A stretch of 64,000 nt of DNA from CAIUKV01 sp041659105 (GCA_041659105.1 JBAZYX010000003.1:1-64000), one strand, 5' to 3'; positions 50,912 to 59,395 are shown, counted from the stretch's first letter. Program-made: numbers and translations. The notes: generated by a model from the letters alone, not told the origin.

Positions 50912-52828
50912 GTGGGCGAGCACTCCGACGTAGCCGGTCCCACCGCCCTCCAGGCCGTCGTCGGCATCGACGCGGGCTTCCTCCACACCGAGACGCCCAG
51001 CACGCACTGGCACGTCGTCGGGGTGATCGTGCTCGACGACTCCGACGCACTGGAGCCGTTCGACGCGGAGCTGCTGCGGCGCGTCCTCGCCGACCGGATC
51101 GAGCACGTCGAGGTGCTCCGGCGCCGGGTCGTCGACTCCTCGATGGGCATCTCCCAGCCGCAGTGGCAGCACACCCACGTGGACATCGACGCGCACGTGG
51201 GGAGCACGACCCTTCCCGACGGGTCGGGCCTGCCCGAGCTCGCGGCGCTCGCGGGGGAGATCGGGAGCCGGCCGCTGCGGCGCGACCGTCCGATGTGGGA
51301 GTTCACCGTCGTCGACGGCCTGGCCGACGGCCGCAAGGCGATGATCGCCAAGATCCACCACTCCCTGGTCGACGGCGTGGCCGCGGTCGGGGTGCTGGGG
51401 GCGATCTTCGACCCGGAGCCCACGGTGCCGCCGGTGCGCGCCACCGGCGCGGACGAGGTCGAGCCGTTCCCGGGCCGGCGCGAGTACTTCGCGGCGGCGG
51501 CCCGCACGGTGGTCGACCAGCCCGCAGTGGTGGCGCGCTCCTTCACGCGGCTCGTGCGGACGGCGTTGCAGGTCGTGCACCAGGTGCGCCACCGCGAGGG
51601 GGGCCCGACCCTGCCGCTCACCGCGCCGCGCACATGCCTCTCCCGGTCGATCACGCCCGCGCGCGCGGCCGCCTTCGCCACGCTCGAGCTCGACGCGGTC
51701 AAGGAGGTGCGGCGGGCGTTCGGCGTCACCTTCAACGACGTCGCGGTCTCGATCGCGGCCGGCGTGGTGCGCGAATGGCTCGACGAGGCCGACGACCTCC
51801 CCGACCGGCCGCTGGTGGCCGCGATCCCCACCTCGGTGCGGACCGAGACCGGCGGGATCGCGGGCAACGAGGTGTCGACCCTCTTCGGTGCGCTGCCGAC
51901 CCACCTCGCCGACCCGGGCGACCGGGTGCGCTTCGTGGCCGCGGAGATGCCCGGGGCGAAGGCCTTCCACGAGGAGCTCGGGCCCCACACGCTCGGGTCG
52001 CTCGCCCTCGTCGCTCCGTGGAACCTCGCCGCGTTGCTCTTCCGGACCTACTCCGACCTCGGCCTGGCCAACCGGCTGCCCCCCGTGGTCAACCTCGTGC
52101 TCACGAGCGTGCCCGGCCCGCCGATGCCGCTCTTCTGCGGCGGGGCGCGCATGGAGTCGCTGTTCCCGCTCGGTCCGATCTTCGACGGGGCCGCGCTGAA
52201 CGTCACGGTGGTCAGCTACACCGACAAGGTCTGCATCGGCTTCCTCACCTGCCCCGACGTGTGCCCGCCCGTGCAGCACCTCGCCGACGCCGTGCCCGCG
52301 GTGGTCGACGAGCTGGTCGGCGCGGCCCGCGCCCTCGATCTCGCACCATCCCGAAAGGAGACGGCCATGGACGTCCAGGAGCGCAACCGTCAGGCCCTTG
52401 CCGCCGTGCAGGAACGCCGCGACGACTACTACGAGGCGATCCTCGATCTCGAGAAGGCCATGGCGCGCGCGGCCGGTGACGACCCTGCGGGGTGGGCCGC
52501 CGCCGCCTCCCTGGCCGCCATCGAGACGCGGGGCGTGCTCCGCCACCACATCACCGAGACCGAGGCCCCCGGCAGCTTCTACGACGACATCGTCGAGAAC
52601 TACCCCAACCTCGGCCACGCGGCCGAGAAGCTGCGGGCCGAGCACGGCCCGCTGCGCGACGGCGCCGACGCCCTCGTGGAGACGCTCTCCACGGTGCACG
52701 ACGACGCCGGCGTGGACGCGGCCCGGCACGAGGCGCTCGAGGTCTTGCGGGCGCTCCTGGCCCACCGCCACCGCGGCGCCGAGCTCGTCTACGACGCCTA
52801 CAACGTCGACGTCGCCACCGGTGACTGA
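50912..52828 (+). CDS. WS/DGAT wax-ester/triacylglycerol synthase joined to a His-rich helical domain
   Basis: A 638-codon open frame. Residues 1-480 are a complete WS/DGAT acyltransferase with the catalytic motif KIHHSLVDG (H149, H150, D154), which makes wax esters or triacylglycerol from acyl-CoA. With no stop, the frame runs on into a 154-residue domain from residue 486, rich in His and Glu (VLRHHITETEAP, LRAEHGPL, LLAHRHRGAELVYDAY), which resembles hemerythrin-like helical bundles. That second part has its own AAAGGAG and ATG at 52367, so it may also be made separately. Whether one fused protein, or two, results is open. Confidence 0.82.
   Translation: MGEHSDVAGPTALQAVVGIDAGFLHTETPSTHWHVVGVIVLDDSDALEPFDAELLRRVLADRIEHVEVLRRRVVDSSMGISQPQWQHTHVDIDAHVGSTTLPDGSGLPELAALAGEIGSRPLRRDRPMWEFTVVDGLADGRKAMIAKIHHSLVDGVAAVGVLGAIFDPEPTVPPVRATGADEVEPFPGRREYFAAAARTVVDQPAVVARSFTRLVRTALQVVHQVRHREGGPTLPLTAPRTCLSRSITPARAAAFATLELDAVKEVRRAFGVTFNDVAVSIAAGVVREWLDEADDLPDRPLVAAIPTSVRTETGGIAGNEVSTLFGALPTHLADPGDRVRFVAAEMPGAKAFHEELGPHTLGSLALVAPWNLAALLFRTYSDLGLANRLPPVVNLVLTSVPGPPMPLFCGGARMESLFPLGPIFDGAALNVTVVSYTDKVCIGFLTCPDVCPPVQHLADAVPAVVDELVGAARALDLAPSRKETAMDVQERNRQALAAVQERRDDYYEAILDLEKAMARAAGDDPAGWAAAASLAAIETRGVLRHHITETEAPGSFYDDIVENYPNLGHAAEKLRAEHGPLRDGADALVETLSTVHDDAGVDAARHEALEVLRALLAHRHRGAELVYDAYNVDVATGD
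52367..52828 (+). CDS. possible separate hemerythrin-like protein inside the WS/DGAT frame
   Basis: Begins at ATG 52367, 6 nt after AAAGGAG, and would give 153 aa. It is in the same frame as the WS/DGAT and shares its stop. Paired histidines and glutamates on predicted helices suggest a di-iron or helical-bundle protein. Listed because the internal ribosome site is strong; the fused reading is given under 50912-52828. Confidence 0.5.
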   Translation: MDVQERNRQALAAVQERRDDYYEAILDLEKAMARAAGDDPAGWAAAASLAAIETRGVLRHHITETEAPGSFYDDIVENYPNLGHAAEKLRAEHGPLRDGADALVETLSTVHDDAGVDAARHEALEVLRALLAHRHRGAELVYDAYNVDVATGD

Positions 52829-53594
52829 CGCCGCGGCACCGGCGGACCTGCGGGCCCGCTCGGTCGACCTGGCCAACCGCGTCGGCGAGAAGTTCCTGCG
52901 CTGGCTCGATCGCTACTACGCCAAGCACTCGCTCGTGGGCGACCACGGGTTCTTCGACGTCGACGACTTCCCCTGGGTGCGGCGGGTCGAGGCCCGCTGG
53001 CCCGCGATCCGGGCCGAGCTCGACGACGTGCTGCGCGACGTCGAGCACCTGCCCAACTTCCAGGACATCTCCACCGACCAGCGCAAGCTCACCCAGGACG
53101 ACCGCTGGAAGACGTACTTCCTGTACGGCTACGGGTTCCAGGTCGACGACCACATCGCCCGCTGCCCGGAGACCGCACGCGCGCTCGCCGACATCCCGGG
53201 GATGACCACGGCGATGTTCTCGATCTTCGCCCCCCGCAAGCGGATCCCGGCCCACGGCGGGCCCTACAAGGGCGTGCTCCGGTACCACCTCGCGCTCCGG
53301 GTGCCGGAGCCCACCGACGCGTGCGGCATCACCGTGCGGGGCGAGACCCGGCACTGGGAGGAGGGCCGCAGCCTGGTGTTCGACGACGTGTGGGAGCACG
53401 AGGCCTGGAACGACACCGACGGCACCCGCGTGGTGCTCTTCGTCGACTTCATCCGGCCCATGCGCGCGCCCGCGCGCTGGCTCAACGCGATCGTGCTGCG
53501 GGCGATCGCGTACTCACCGTTCGTGCAGGACGGCAAGGCCCGGCACAAGGCCTGGGAGCAGCGCTTCGAGGAGATCCGCGGCCGCGCCGCGTGA
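52821..53594 (+). CDS. aspartyl/asparaginyl beta-hydroxylase family protein (LpxO-like)
   Basis: A 257-aa Fe(II)/2-oxoglutarate hydroxylase of the AspH/LpxO type. The iron-binding histidine is in PAHGGPYKGVLRYHLALRV, the second histidine and following arginine in VWEHEAWNDTDGTRVVLFVDFIRP. LpxO-type enzymes hydroxylate fatty-acyl chains of lipids. Start GTG 52821 overlaps the end of the helical domain (8 bp), tying it to the lipid genes. Confidence 0.88.
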   Translation: MTDAAAPADLRARSVDLANRVGEKFLRWLDRYYAKHSLVGDHGFFDVDDFPWVRRVEARWPAIRAELDDVLRDVEHLPNFQDISTDQRKLTQDDRWKTYFLYGYGFQVDDHIARCPETARALADIPGMTTAMFSIFAPRKRIPAHGGPYKGVLRYHLALRVPEPTDACGITVRGETRHWEEGRSLVFDDVWEHEAWNDTDGTRVVLFVDFIRPMRAPARWLNAIVLRAIAYSPFVQDGKARHKAWEQRFEEIRGRAA

Positions 53595-53595
53595 C

Positions 53596-54816
53596 CTACC
53601 CCGCCTCGGCGTCGACGAGCTGGTCGCCGTCGGTGAGCACCTTGCAGATCACGTCGGCGGCGTCGTCGAGCAGGTCTGCGTCGTGGTCGGCCATGAGGCT
53701 GAGCCGGAGCAGCCCGGAGTTGCCGTGGCTGGCCGGCGGGATGACCGGGTTGCAGAACACCCCGAGCTCGAACAGGTCGCGGAAGGTGAACACCGTCGAC
53801 AGGTCGTCGTGATGCTTCAGCGGGATCGTGACGATCGCGCTCTCGGCCGGGTTGGTGCGGATGCCCCGATCGGTGAGTGCGCCGATCAGGTGCTCGACGT
53901 TGGCCCGGAGCCGGCCCGGCCGGTCGGGCTCGGCCCGCAGGATCCGCAGCGCGGCGAGCGCGGCGGCCATGGAGGCCGGCACGTTGGACGCCGTGAAGAT
54001 GAACGGCTCCGCGGTGATGGTGAGGAGCTCGATGGCCTCGGCGCTGCCGAGCACGGCGCCGCCGCAGGACCCGAGTGCCTTCGAGAACGTGATGGTGGTG
54101 ATGTCGATCAGGTCGAGCAGGCCGTAGAGCTCGCCCGCACCCCGGCCCCGCTCGCCCAGCACGCCGAGCCCGTGGGCCTCGTCGTCGAACACGAACGCGT
54201 TGGGGGTGGTGCGGACGGCCTCGACGATCTCGGTCAGGGGCGCGGTGTCGCCGCGCATGGAGTAGACGCCGTCGACGATCACGCCCTTGGCCGCGGCCTC
54301 GGGGAGGTCGGCGAGGATCGCCGCGAGCTGGTCGGCGTCGTTGTGCCGGAACCGCTTCAGCTGGGCGCCCGAGAGCCGGATCGCCGTCACCAGGGAGTTG
54401 TGGGCTTCCTTGTCGACGACCGCGTAGTCGGACCGGCCGAGGAAGCCGGAGATCCCGCAGAGGTTGGCGACGTATCCGGTGGAGAAGACGAGCGCGGCTT
54501 CCGTGCCGTAGAAGTCGGCCAGCTCGGTCTCGAGGTCGCGGTGGAGCGGCAGCGTGCCGTTGAGCAGGCGCGACCCGGTGACCCCGGTCCCGTACTTCGC
54601 CGTGGCCGCCTGCGCGGCCGCGATGACGTCGGGGTGATAGGAGAGCGAGAGGTAGTTGTTGGACCCGAAGTTGGTGACCTCGCGGCCCTCGATGGTGAAC
54701 TTCGGGGTCGCCGCGCTCTCGACCATCTTGTAGTACGGCCAGAGGTGCTCGGCCTTGGCGAAGCGGTACGGCTCGATGCGTGGGAACGCCTCCAGCCGCT
54801 CTTTGAACAGGCTCAT
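53596..54816 (-). CDS. alpha-oxoamine synthase (serine palmitoyltransferase/AONS-like)
   Basis: A 406-aa PLP enzyme that condenses an amino acid with an acyl-CoA. The signature blocks are NFGSNNYLSLSYHPDV, GTGVTGSRLLNGTLPLHRDLE, the PLP-contact DDEAHGLGVLGERGRG and the Schiff-base lysine in TFSKALGSCGG (near 245). GTLPLHRDLE and the N-terminal helix favour serine palmitoyltransferase over BioF, but the length fits both. ATG 54816 overlaps the E2-like gene stop (ATGA). Confidence 0.85.
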   Translation of the reverse strand: MSLFKERLEAFPRIEPYRFAKAEHLWPYYKMVESAATPKFTIEGREVTNFGSNNYLSLSYHPDVIAAAQAATAKYGTGVTGSRLLNGTLPLHRDLETELADFYGTEAALVFSTGYVANLCGISGFLGRSDYAVVDKEAHNSLVTAIRLSGAQLKRFRHNDADQLAAILADLPEAAAKGVIVDGVYSMRGDTAPLTEIVEAVRTTPNAFVFDDEAHGLGVLGERGRGAGELYGLLDLIDITTITFSKALGSCGGAVLGSAEAIELLTITAEPFIFTASNVPASMAAALAALRILRAEPDRPGRLRANVEHLIGALTDRGIRTNPAESAIVTIPLKHHDDLSTVFTFRDLFELGVFCNPVIPPASHGNSGLLRLSLMADHDADLLDDAADVICKVLTDGDQLVDAEAG

Positions 54817-55727
54817 CCAGCCCCCATCGGACCCGCTTCCCCCGTGATTGGCGACGAGGGTAACCCGTGCGCACCGTCCGGCGACATTTCGTTCGCCTCC
54901 ACGCCGGCCGCAGCCGGATCCTCCACGATGCGCTTGAAGTGCTGGATCGAGCGCCAGGCGGTGAAGCCGTCCTCCGTGCGCTCGTCGAAGGAGTACGTGA
55001 CCCGCATGACCCGCCGCCGGTCCGGTCCGCTCGTGGGCGAGCCGGGCTCGTTCACCGGGCGGCCGAGGACGCAGAAGATCCCGGTGGTGCCGTACTCGTA
55101 GAGGTGGTGGTAGCCCGCGGGCATGCCGAAGCTGGCCATGTGGGCGATGAAGGCCGACGCGAACATCGGGTCCTGGTCGACGTACCAGCCCGGGAGCAGG
55201 CCGAACCGGTCGGCCACCTTCACCGCACCGAGGGCGGCCCGACGTACCACGCCGGGGAACTTCAGGAGCAGGGCCAGCTCCTTGTCGACCCCCTGGGGAC
55301 CGCCGAAGCGGTCCTCGTAGGTCTTGTGCTGGACGCCGGCCACGAGGTCGGCGAAGGACTCGTCGGGCGGGAAGGCGCGCTTCACCACCGCCATCGGGGA
55401 GCCCTCCTGCAGGCGGCGCTTCACCGCGAACGAGAACACGATCTCGCGCCGCTGGTAGATCCGCCCGCCGGCCACGAAGCGGTTCATGGTGGGGTAGCGG
55501 GTCATGCAGTCGCGGATGCCCCAGAGCGCGAGGTGGAAGACGTCGGCCGGGGTGGCGGGGTGGGCCTCGTTGAACTCCCGCAGCCAGGCATCGGTGCGGT
55601 GGAGGGCGAGCTCGATGTCGAAGTAGTACACGGACTCGTTGCGTCCGGGCATGAGGTACGGCATCACCTGGCGGTTGAGCGGCAGGTCGCGGACGAGGTC
55701 GCCGTCGGATCGGCGCCACCAGGACAT
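54813..55727 (-). CDS. 2-oxoacid dehydrogenase E2-like acyltransferase without lipoyl domain, catalytic His missing
   Basis: A 304-aa protein with the catalytic-domain fold of E2 acyltransferases: a start MPYLMPGRNESVYYFDIEL, then RYPTMNRFVAGGRIYQRREI. In true E2 enzymes the site is HRxxDG. Here the corresponding segment is FDERTEDGFTA, with Glu in place of the catalytic His. So it is probably a changed acyltransferase or an inactive homologue. No lipoyl domain is present. ATG 55727 has TAGTCT 8 nt upstream. It heads the operon with the alpha-oxoamine synthase. Confidence 0.7.
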   Translation of the reverse strand: MSWWRRSDGDLVRDLPLNRQVMPYLMPGRNESVYYFDIELALHRTDAWLREFNEAHPATPADVFHLALWGIRDCMTRYPTMNRFVAGGRIYQRREIVFSFAVKRRLQEGSPMAVVKRAFPPDESFADLVAGVQHKTYEDRFGGPQGVDKELALLLKFPGVVRRAALGAVKVADRFGLLPGWYVDQDPMFASAFIAHMASFGMPAGYHHLYEYGTTGIFCVLGRPVNEPGSPTSGPDRRRVMRVTYSFDERTEDGFTAWRSIQHFKRIVEDPAAAGVEANEMSPDGAHGLPSSPITGEAGPMGAG

Positions 55728-55735
55728 CGCGGCAG

Positions 55736-55741
55736 AGACTA
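55736..55741 (-). promoter_or_regulatory. candidate -10 box TAGTCT for the E2-like gene
   Basis: TAGTCT ends 8 nt before ATG 55727 in the 11-bp gap from the transglycosylase gene. Confidence 0.4.
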
Positions 55742-56731
55742 CGCCGGGGGAAGCGCCCGGGGCCCGATGGGTCCCCCGGTGGTGTAGCCCTCCGGCAGCA
55801 GCACCGTGCCGTCGACCGTCCGGTAGTACACCTGCCACTGGTAGTACCCGTCGTACGCGCGGGGGTCGTCGAGCAGGTTCTGGGCGTAGGCCTTGACCGC
55901 CGTGACGTAGCCCGAGTCGTGGTTGTAGGCGAAGATCGCCTTGTCCATGTCGGCCGGACCGCCGGCCGCCTTCAGGTAGCGGCCCGCGGCGAGGATCGCG
56001 TCCCGGTTGTCGTTCACGTCGCCGCCGTTGCCGTACGCCTGCCACGTGCTGGGGATGAACTGCATCGGGCCCTGCGCGCCGGCGGTGCTGTTGCCCCGGA
56101 TGCGGCCCATGCGCGTCTCGAGGAAGTGGATCGCGGCGAGGTAGGCCCAGGCGATGCCGCTGTCCCGCTCGGCCTCCGCGTAGTAGCCCCGCATCGCGTC
56201 GGGCGACGGCGGGGTGAGGATCGTCCAGTCGGGGAGCGAGGTCTGGGGCGGGGTGAGCCTCGACAGCGCGGCGCTGGCGTCGAGGTTGCCCTGGACCCAC
56301 GGCCGGACGTCGACCGGGAGCGTCGCGAGCACGCCCGGGACCCAGTCGGCGTGGTTGCTCAGCTGGCGGTAGGCGAGCTGCTGCTCCCAGCCCAGCACCC
56401 GCAGGCGGGCCGGGTCGCGGTCGTCGCCCCGGAGCGCGCGCTCGACCCGGGTGAGCGTGGCCGTCGTCGCCTCGGCGCTCGCCGGCGGGGCGATCACCTC
56501 CGGGCTCGCCACCAGCGTGGTGGTGGTCGTGGGCGGCGCGCTGACCGGCGTGGTCGGGGCCGGCCCGGTGACGACCGAGTCGGTGTCGCCACCGCCGCGC
56601 GTCACCGCGGTCACGACGGCCACGACCGCAACCGCCAGCACGAGCGCCCCGACCCCGAGCGCGACCCGGCGGCGCTGCTGGCGCCGGCGGCGCGACCGGC
56701 GGTTCGCGGCGCCGTCGGGGGTCCTGGCCAT
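55739..56731 (-). CDS. lytic transglycosylase (SLT-like) membrane-anchored protein
   Basis: A 330-aa protein. An Arg-rich start (RRSRRRRQQRRR) precedes one hydrophobic anchor (about residues 22-45), then a Thr/Pro linker. The catalytic domain contains AAIHFLETRMGRIRGNSTAGAQGPMQF, with the active glutamate probably in HFLETRMG, and the conserved GPMQFIPSTW. It cleaves the peptidoglycan glycan chain outside the membrane. The ATG at 56731 has an AT-poor upstream region. Confidence 0.88.
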   Translation of the reverse strand: MARTPDGAANRRSRRRRQQRRRVALGVGALVLAVAVVAVVTAVTRGGGDTDSVVTGPAPTTPVSAPPTTTTTLVASPEVIAPPASAEATTATLTRVERALRGDDRDPARLRVLGWEQQLAYRQLSNHADWVPGVLATLPVDVRPWVQGNLDASAALSRLTPPQTSLPDWTILTPPSPDAMRGYYAEAERDSGIAWAYLAAIHFLETRMGRIRGNSTAGAQGPMQFIPSTWQAYGNGGDVNDNRDAILAAGRYLKAAGGPADMDKAIFAYNHDSGYVTAVKAYAQNLLDDPRAYDGYYQWQVYYRTVDGTVLLPEGYTTGGPIGPRALPPA

Positions 56732-56769
56732 CGCCGGTCAGTGTGCCAGGAGCCCACCCGTCTCCGCGG

Positions 56770-56775
56770 TAGCGT
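56770..56775 (+). promoter_or_regulatory. candidate -10 box TAGCGT for the poly-gamma-glutamate-hydrolase-like gene
   Basis: TAGCGT ends 7 nt before GTG 56783. Confidence 0.45.
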
Positions 56776-56782
56776 CGCCACG

Positions 56783-57355
56783 GTGTTCAACCGCCTCCTC
56801 CAGTGCTCCGCGGTGGACGAGCACGTCGTGCTGCGCTCGCCCGTGGGGTTCCTCGCGCTCCACGGCGGGATCGAGCCGGGCACCGAGGGGATGGCGCTCG
56901 CGGCCGCGGCCGCGGCCGGCGCGTCGGCGTACGTGGTGACGCAGCCGCGCTCACTCGGCTGGCACGTGTCGTCGCACCGCATCGTCACGGCGGAGGTACC
57001 CCGGCTCGCGGAGTTCCTCGACCACGTCGAGGTCGTCGTCTCCGTCCACGGCTACTTCCGTCCCGAGCAGGCCGACGCGCTCTTCGTGGGCGGCGGCGAC
57101 CGCGCCCTCGCCGGCGTGTTGGCCCGGCGGTTGCGGGCGGTGGTCGGCGAGATGCCCGTGGTCGACGACCTGCCGGCGATCCCCCGGTCGATGCGGGGGG
57201 TGGATCCCCGCAACCCGGTCAACCGCAGCCGGGGCGGCGGCGTGCAGCTCGAGCTGCCCCACCGGGCCCGCACCGACGCCGGGGGAGCCAACCCCTCGGT
57301 CGCGGCCCGGGTCACCACGGTGCTCACGGAGTTCGCCCTCGAGCGGGCCGCCTGA
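56783..57355 (+). CDS. poly-gamma-glutamate hydrolase-like protein (PghP/DUF867)
   Basis: A 190-aa zinc-peptidase-like protein. The family motif LHGGIEPGTEGM near residues 26-37 carries the HGG-x-E metal ligands, followed by SSHRIVTAEVPR and a late VSVHGYF. Relatives split poly-gamma-glutamate. There is no signal peptide, so the substrate may be intracellular. It is the first of three close genes. Confidence 0.8.
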   Translation: MFNRLLQCSAVDEHVVLRSPVGFLALHGGIEPGTEGMALAAAAAAGASAYVVTQPRSLGWHVSSHRIVTAEVPRLAEFLDHVEVVVSVHGYFRPEQADALFVGGGDRALAGVLARRLRAVVGEMPVVDDLPAIPRSMRGVDPRNPVNRSRGGGVQLELPHRARTDAGGANPSVAARVTTVLTEFALERAA

Positions 57356-57357
57356 CC

Positions 57358-58080
57358 GTGGGGCGCCTCGCGGTGGTGGGCGGCCACACCATCCTCGACC
57401 TCGCGCTCGACGACGTGCTCGGGATGCCGAGTCGGGAGCGGCGGATCCCGGGTCCCGGCGGACCGGTCACGGTGGTCGACGCCGGCTCCGTGGTGTTCCT
57501 CCAGCGGCACCGCCAGCCCGACTACGTCCCCGCGAACCGGCTCGACCACCACGCGCACGCCGCCGCGCTGGTCGCCGCCGGGTGCGACCGGGTCCTCGCC
57601 ATCGGGTCCGCAGGCGGGCTCACGCCGAGCCTCCCCGTGGGCACCACGCTCGTCCCCGACGACTTCATCGCCTTCTCCGCCCAACCCGACAGCCGGTTCG
57701 CCGACGAGCGGGCCCTCTCGGTCCCCGGCTTCGCGCGGGACTGGCGCGCCCGCGTGCTCGCGGCGTGGACGGCGCACGCGCCCACGGCCCCGGTCGACGG
57801 CGGCGTCTACTGGCAAGCGCGCGGGCCCCGGTTCGAGACGCCGGCCGAGGTCCGGATGATCGCGGCGTTCGCCGACGTCGTGGGGATGACGGTCGGGTCG
57901 GAGTGCGTCGCGTGCGCGGAGCGCGGCCTCGCGTACGCCGCCGTCTGCGTGGTGGACAACCTCGCCAACGGCCTCGGCGACGCCGGCCTCACCGTGGAGG
58001 AGTTCGAGGCGGGCACGGCCGCCAACGTCGCCACGCTCGTCGCGACCCTGCGCGAGGTGGTGCCGGAGCTGGCCCGATGA
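57358..58080 (+). CDS. MTA phosphorylase / purine nucleoside phosphorylase family protein
   Basis: A 240-aa nucleoside phosphorylase of the MTAP/PNP class II type. The conserved segments are AIGSAGGLTPSL, QARGPRFETPAEVRMI and GMTVGSECVACAERGLAYAA, where phosphate, ribose and base bind. It cleaves methylthioadenosine or a similar purine nucleoside. GTG 57358 lies 2 nt after the previous stop, and its stop overlaps the deaminase gene ATG, so the two act together. Confidence 0.88.
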   Translation: MGRLAVVGGHTILDLALDDVLGMPSRERRIPGPGGPVTVVDAGSVVFLQRHRQPDYVPANRLDHHAHAAALVAAGCDRVLAIGSAGGLTPSLPVGTTLVPDDFIAFSAQPDSRFADERALSVPGFARDWRARVLAAWTAHAPTAPVDGGVYWQARGPRFETPAEVRMIAAFADVVGMTVGSECVACAERGLAYAAVCVVDNLANGLGDAGLTVEEFEAGTAANVATLVATLREVVPELAR

Positions 58081-59336
58081 CCCGCGCGCTCACCGTGACC
58101 GGCGGGACGGTCGGCGGCGAACCGGCCGCCGTGCGCGCGGTCGACGGCGTGATCACCGCGGTCGGCGCGGACGTCACGGCGGTGGCGGGGGACACGCTGC
58201 TCGACGCCGGCGGCGGTTTCGTGCTCCCCGGCCTGGTGAACGGGCACACCCACGCGGCCATGACGCTGTTCCGGGGCTGGGGCGACGACCTCCCGCTCAT
58301 GGAGTGGCTCCAGACCCGCATCTGGCCCGCGGAGGCGAAGCTCGACGCCGACGACGTGTACTGGGGAACCCGACTCGCGATCGCGGAGATGCTGCGCAGC
58401 GGCACCGTGCGCTTCTGGGACATGTACTGGCACGGCGACGCCGTCGCCCGCGCCGTCGACGACGCCGGGATCCGCGGCGTGGTGGGCACCGTGGTGATCG
58501 ACGGCGGCGACCCCGCGCGGGGCCGGGCCCTGCGGCCCGAGATCCTCGCCCAGCTCGACGCCGCGGCGGAGCACGCGCCGCGGGTCACCCCGGGCCTGGG
58601 CCCGCACGCGGTGTACACGGTGTCGCCCGAGACGCTCACCTGGCTCGGCGACGTCGCGCGCGACCGGGGGATCCCGGTGCAGATCCACCTGGCCGAGACC
58701 GAGGACGAGGTGCTGCGTTGCCACGAGGAGCACGGAGTGGGCCCGGCGGCGCTCCTCGACCGCTGCGGCCTGCTCGGCCCGTCGACGGTGCTCGCGCACT
58801 GCGTGTGGCTCGACGACACCGAGCTCGACCTCGTCGCCGAGCGCGGCGCGGTGATCGTCACCAACCCGGTCTCGAACATGAAGCTCGCGGTCGGCGGGGT
58901 GTTCAACTACGAGGCGGCGCGGCACCGCGGCATCCCGGTCGGCCTCGGTACCGACGGCGCCGCGTCGAACAACTCGCTCGACCTGATCGCCGACGCGAAG
59001 TTCCTGTCGCTGCTCCAGAAGCACGCGCACAACGACGCCGCCGCGATGCCCGCATCGGAGGCGTGGGCCGTGGCCACCGGCGCCCGTGCCCCCGGGCTCG
59101 GCCAGCCGGGCGCGCTCGTGGTGGGCGCGCCCGCGGACTTCGTGGTGGTCCCGCCCGACCGCCCCGAGCTCGGTCCCGGCGACCTCGTGCACAACCTCGT
59201 CTACGCGGCGTCGGGCTCGGTGGTCGACACCGTCGTGGTCGACGGACGCGTGGTGGCCGCGGGCGGTGTTGTCGACGACGCCGTGGAGGTCCGCGCCCGC
59301 GCCTTCGAGTGCGCGGCCCGTCTCGGCGTCGCCTGA
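58077..59336 (+). CDS. amidohydrolase: SAH/MTA deaminase-like
   Basis: A 419-aa amidohydrolase of the atrazine-chlorohydrolase/MtaD group. The metal motif is GLVNGHTHAAMTLFRG near residues 56-71, then IPVQIHLAETEDEV with a histidine and glutamate, AHCVWLDDTEL and LGTDGAASNNSLDL with the late aspartate. Members deaminate S-adenosylhomocysteine, methylthioadenosine or other purine nucleosides. The ATG overlaps the phosphorylase stop, fitting a purine-nucleoside salvage pair. Confidence 0.88.
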   Translation: MTRALTVTGGTVGGEPAAVRAVDGVITAVGADVTAVAGDTLLDAGGGFVLPGLVNGHTHAAMTLFRGWGDDLPLMEWLQTRIWPAEAKLDADDVYWGTRLAIAEMLRSGTVRFWDMYWHGDAVARAVDDAGIRGVVGTVVIDGGDPARGRALRPEILAQLDAAAEHAPRVTPGLGPHAVYTVSPETLTWLGDVARDRGIPVQIHLAETEDEVLRCHEEHGVGPAALLDRCGLLGPSTVLAHCVWLDDTELDLVAERGAVIVTNPVSNMKLAVGGVFNYEAARHRGIPVGLGTDGAASNNSLDLIADAKFLSLLQKHAHNDAAAMPASEAWAVATGARAPGLGQPGALVVGAPADFVVVPPDRPELGPGDLVHNLVYAASGSVVDTVVVDGRVVAAGGVVDDAVEVRARAFECAARLGVA

Positions 59337-59389
59337 CCCTGTTTGGACGCTTCGTCGGGTCAGGGCACGACAAACCGTCCAAACAAGGG
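59337..59389. terminator. degenerate hairpin, copy C of the intergenic repeat
   Basis: Shares GTTTGGACG, TTCGTCG, CAGGG and CGTCCAAAC with copies at 11249 and 35607, but several stem pairs near the apex are broken. It lies in the 59-bp gap between convergent genes, the same context as the other two. Confidence 0.6.
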
Positions 59390-59395
59390 AGCGGG

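Noticed and set aside
47904..51050. A 1048-codon minus-strand frame that ends at the TGA of the selenoprotein
   Set aside because: Only its last 96 codons, from ATG 48194, are real; they are the N-terminus of the selenoprotein. The rest is antisense or out of frame with better-supported genes.
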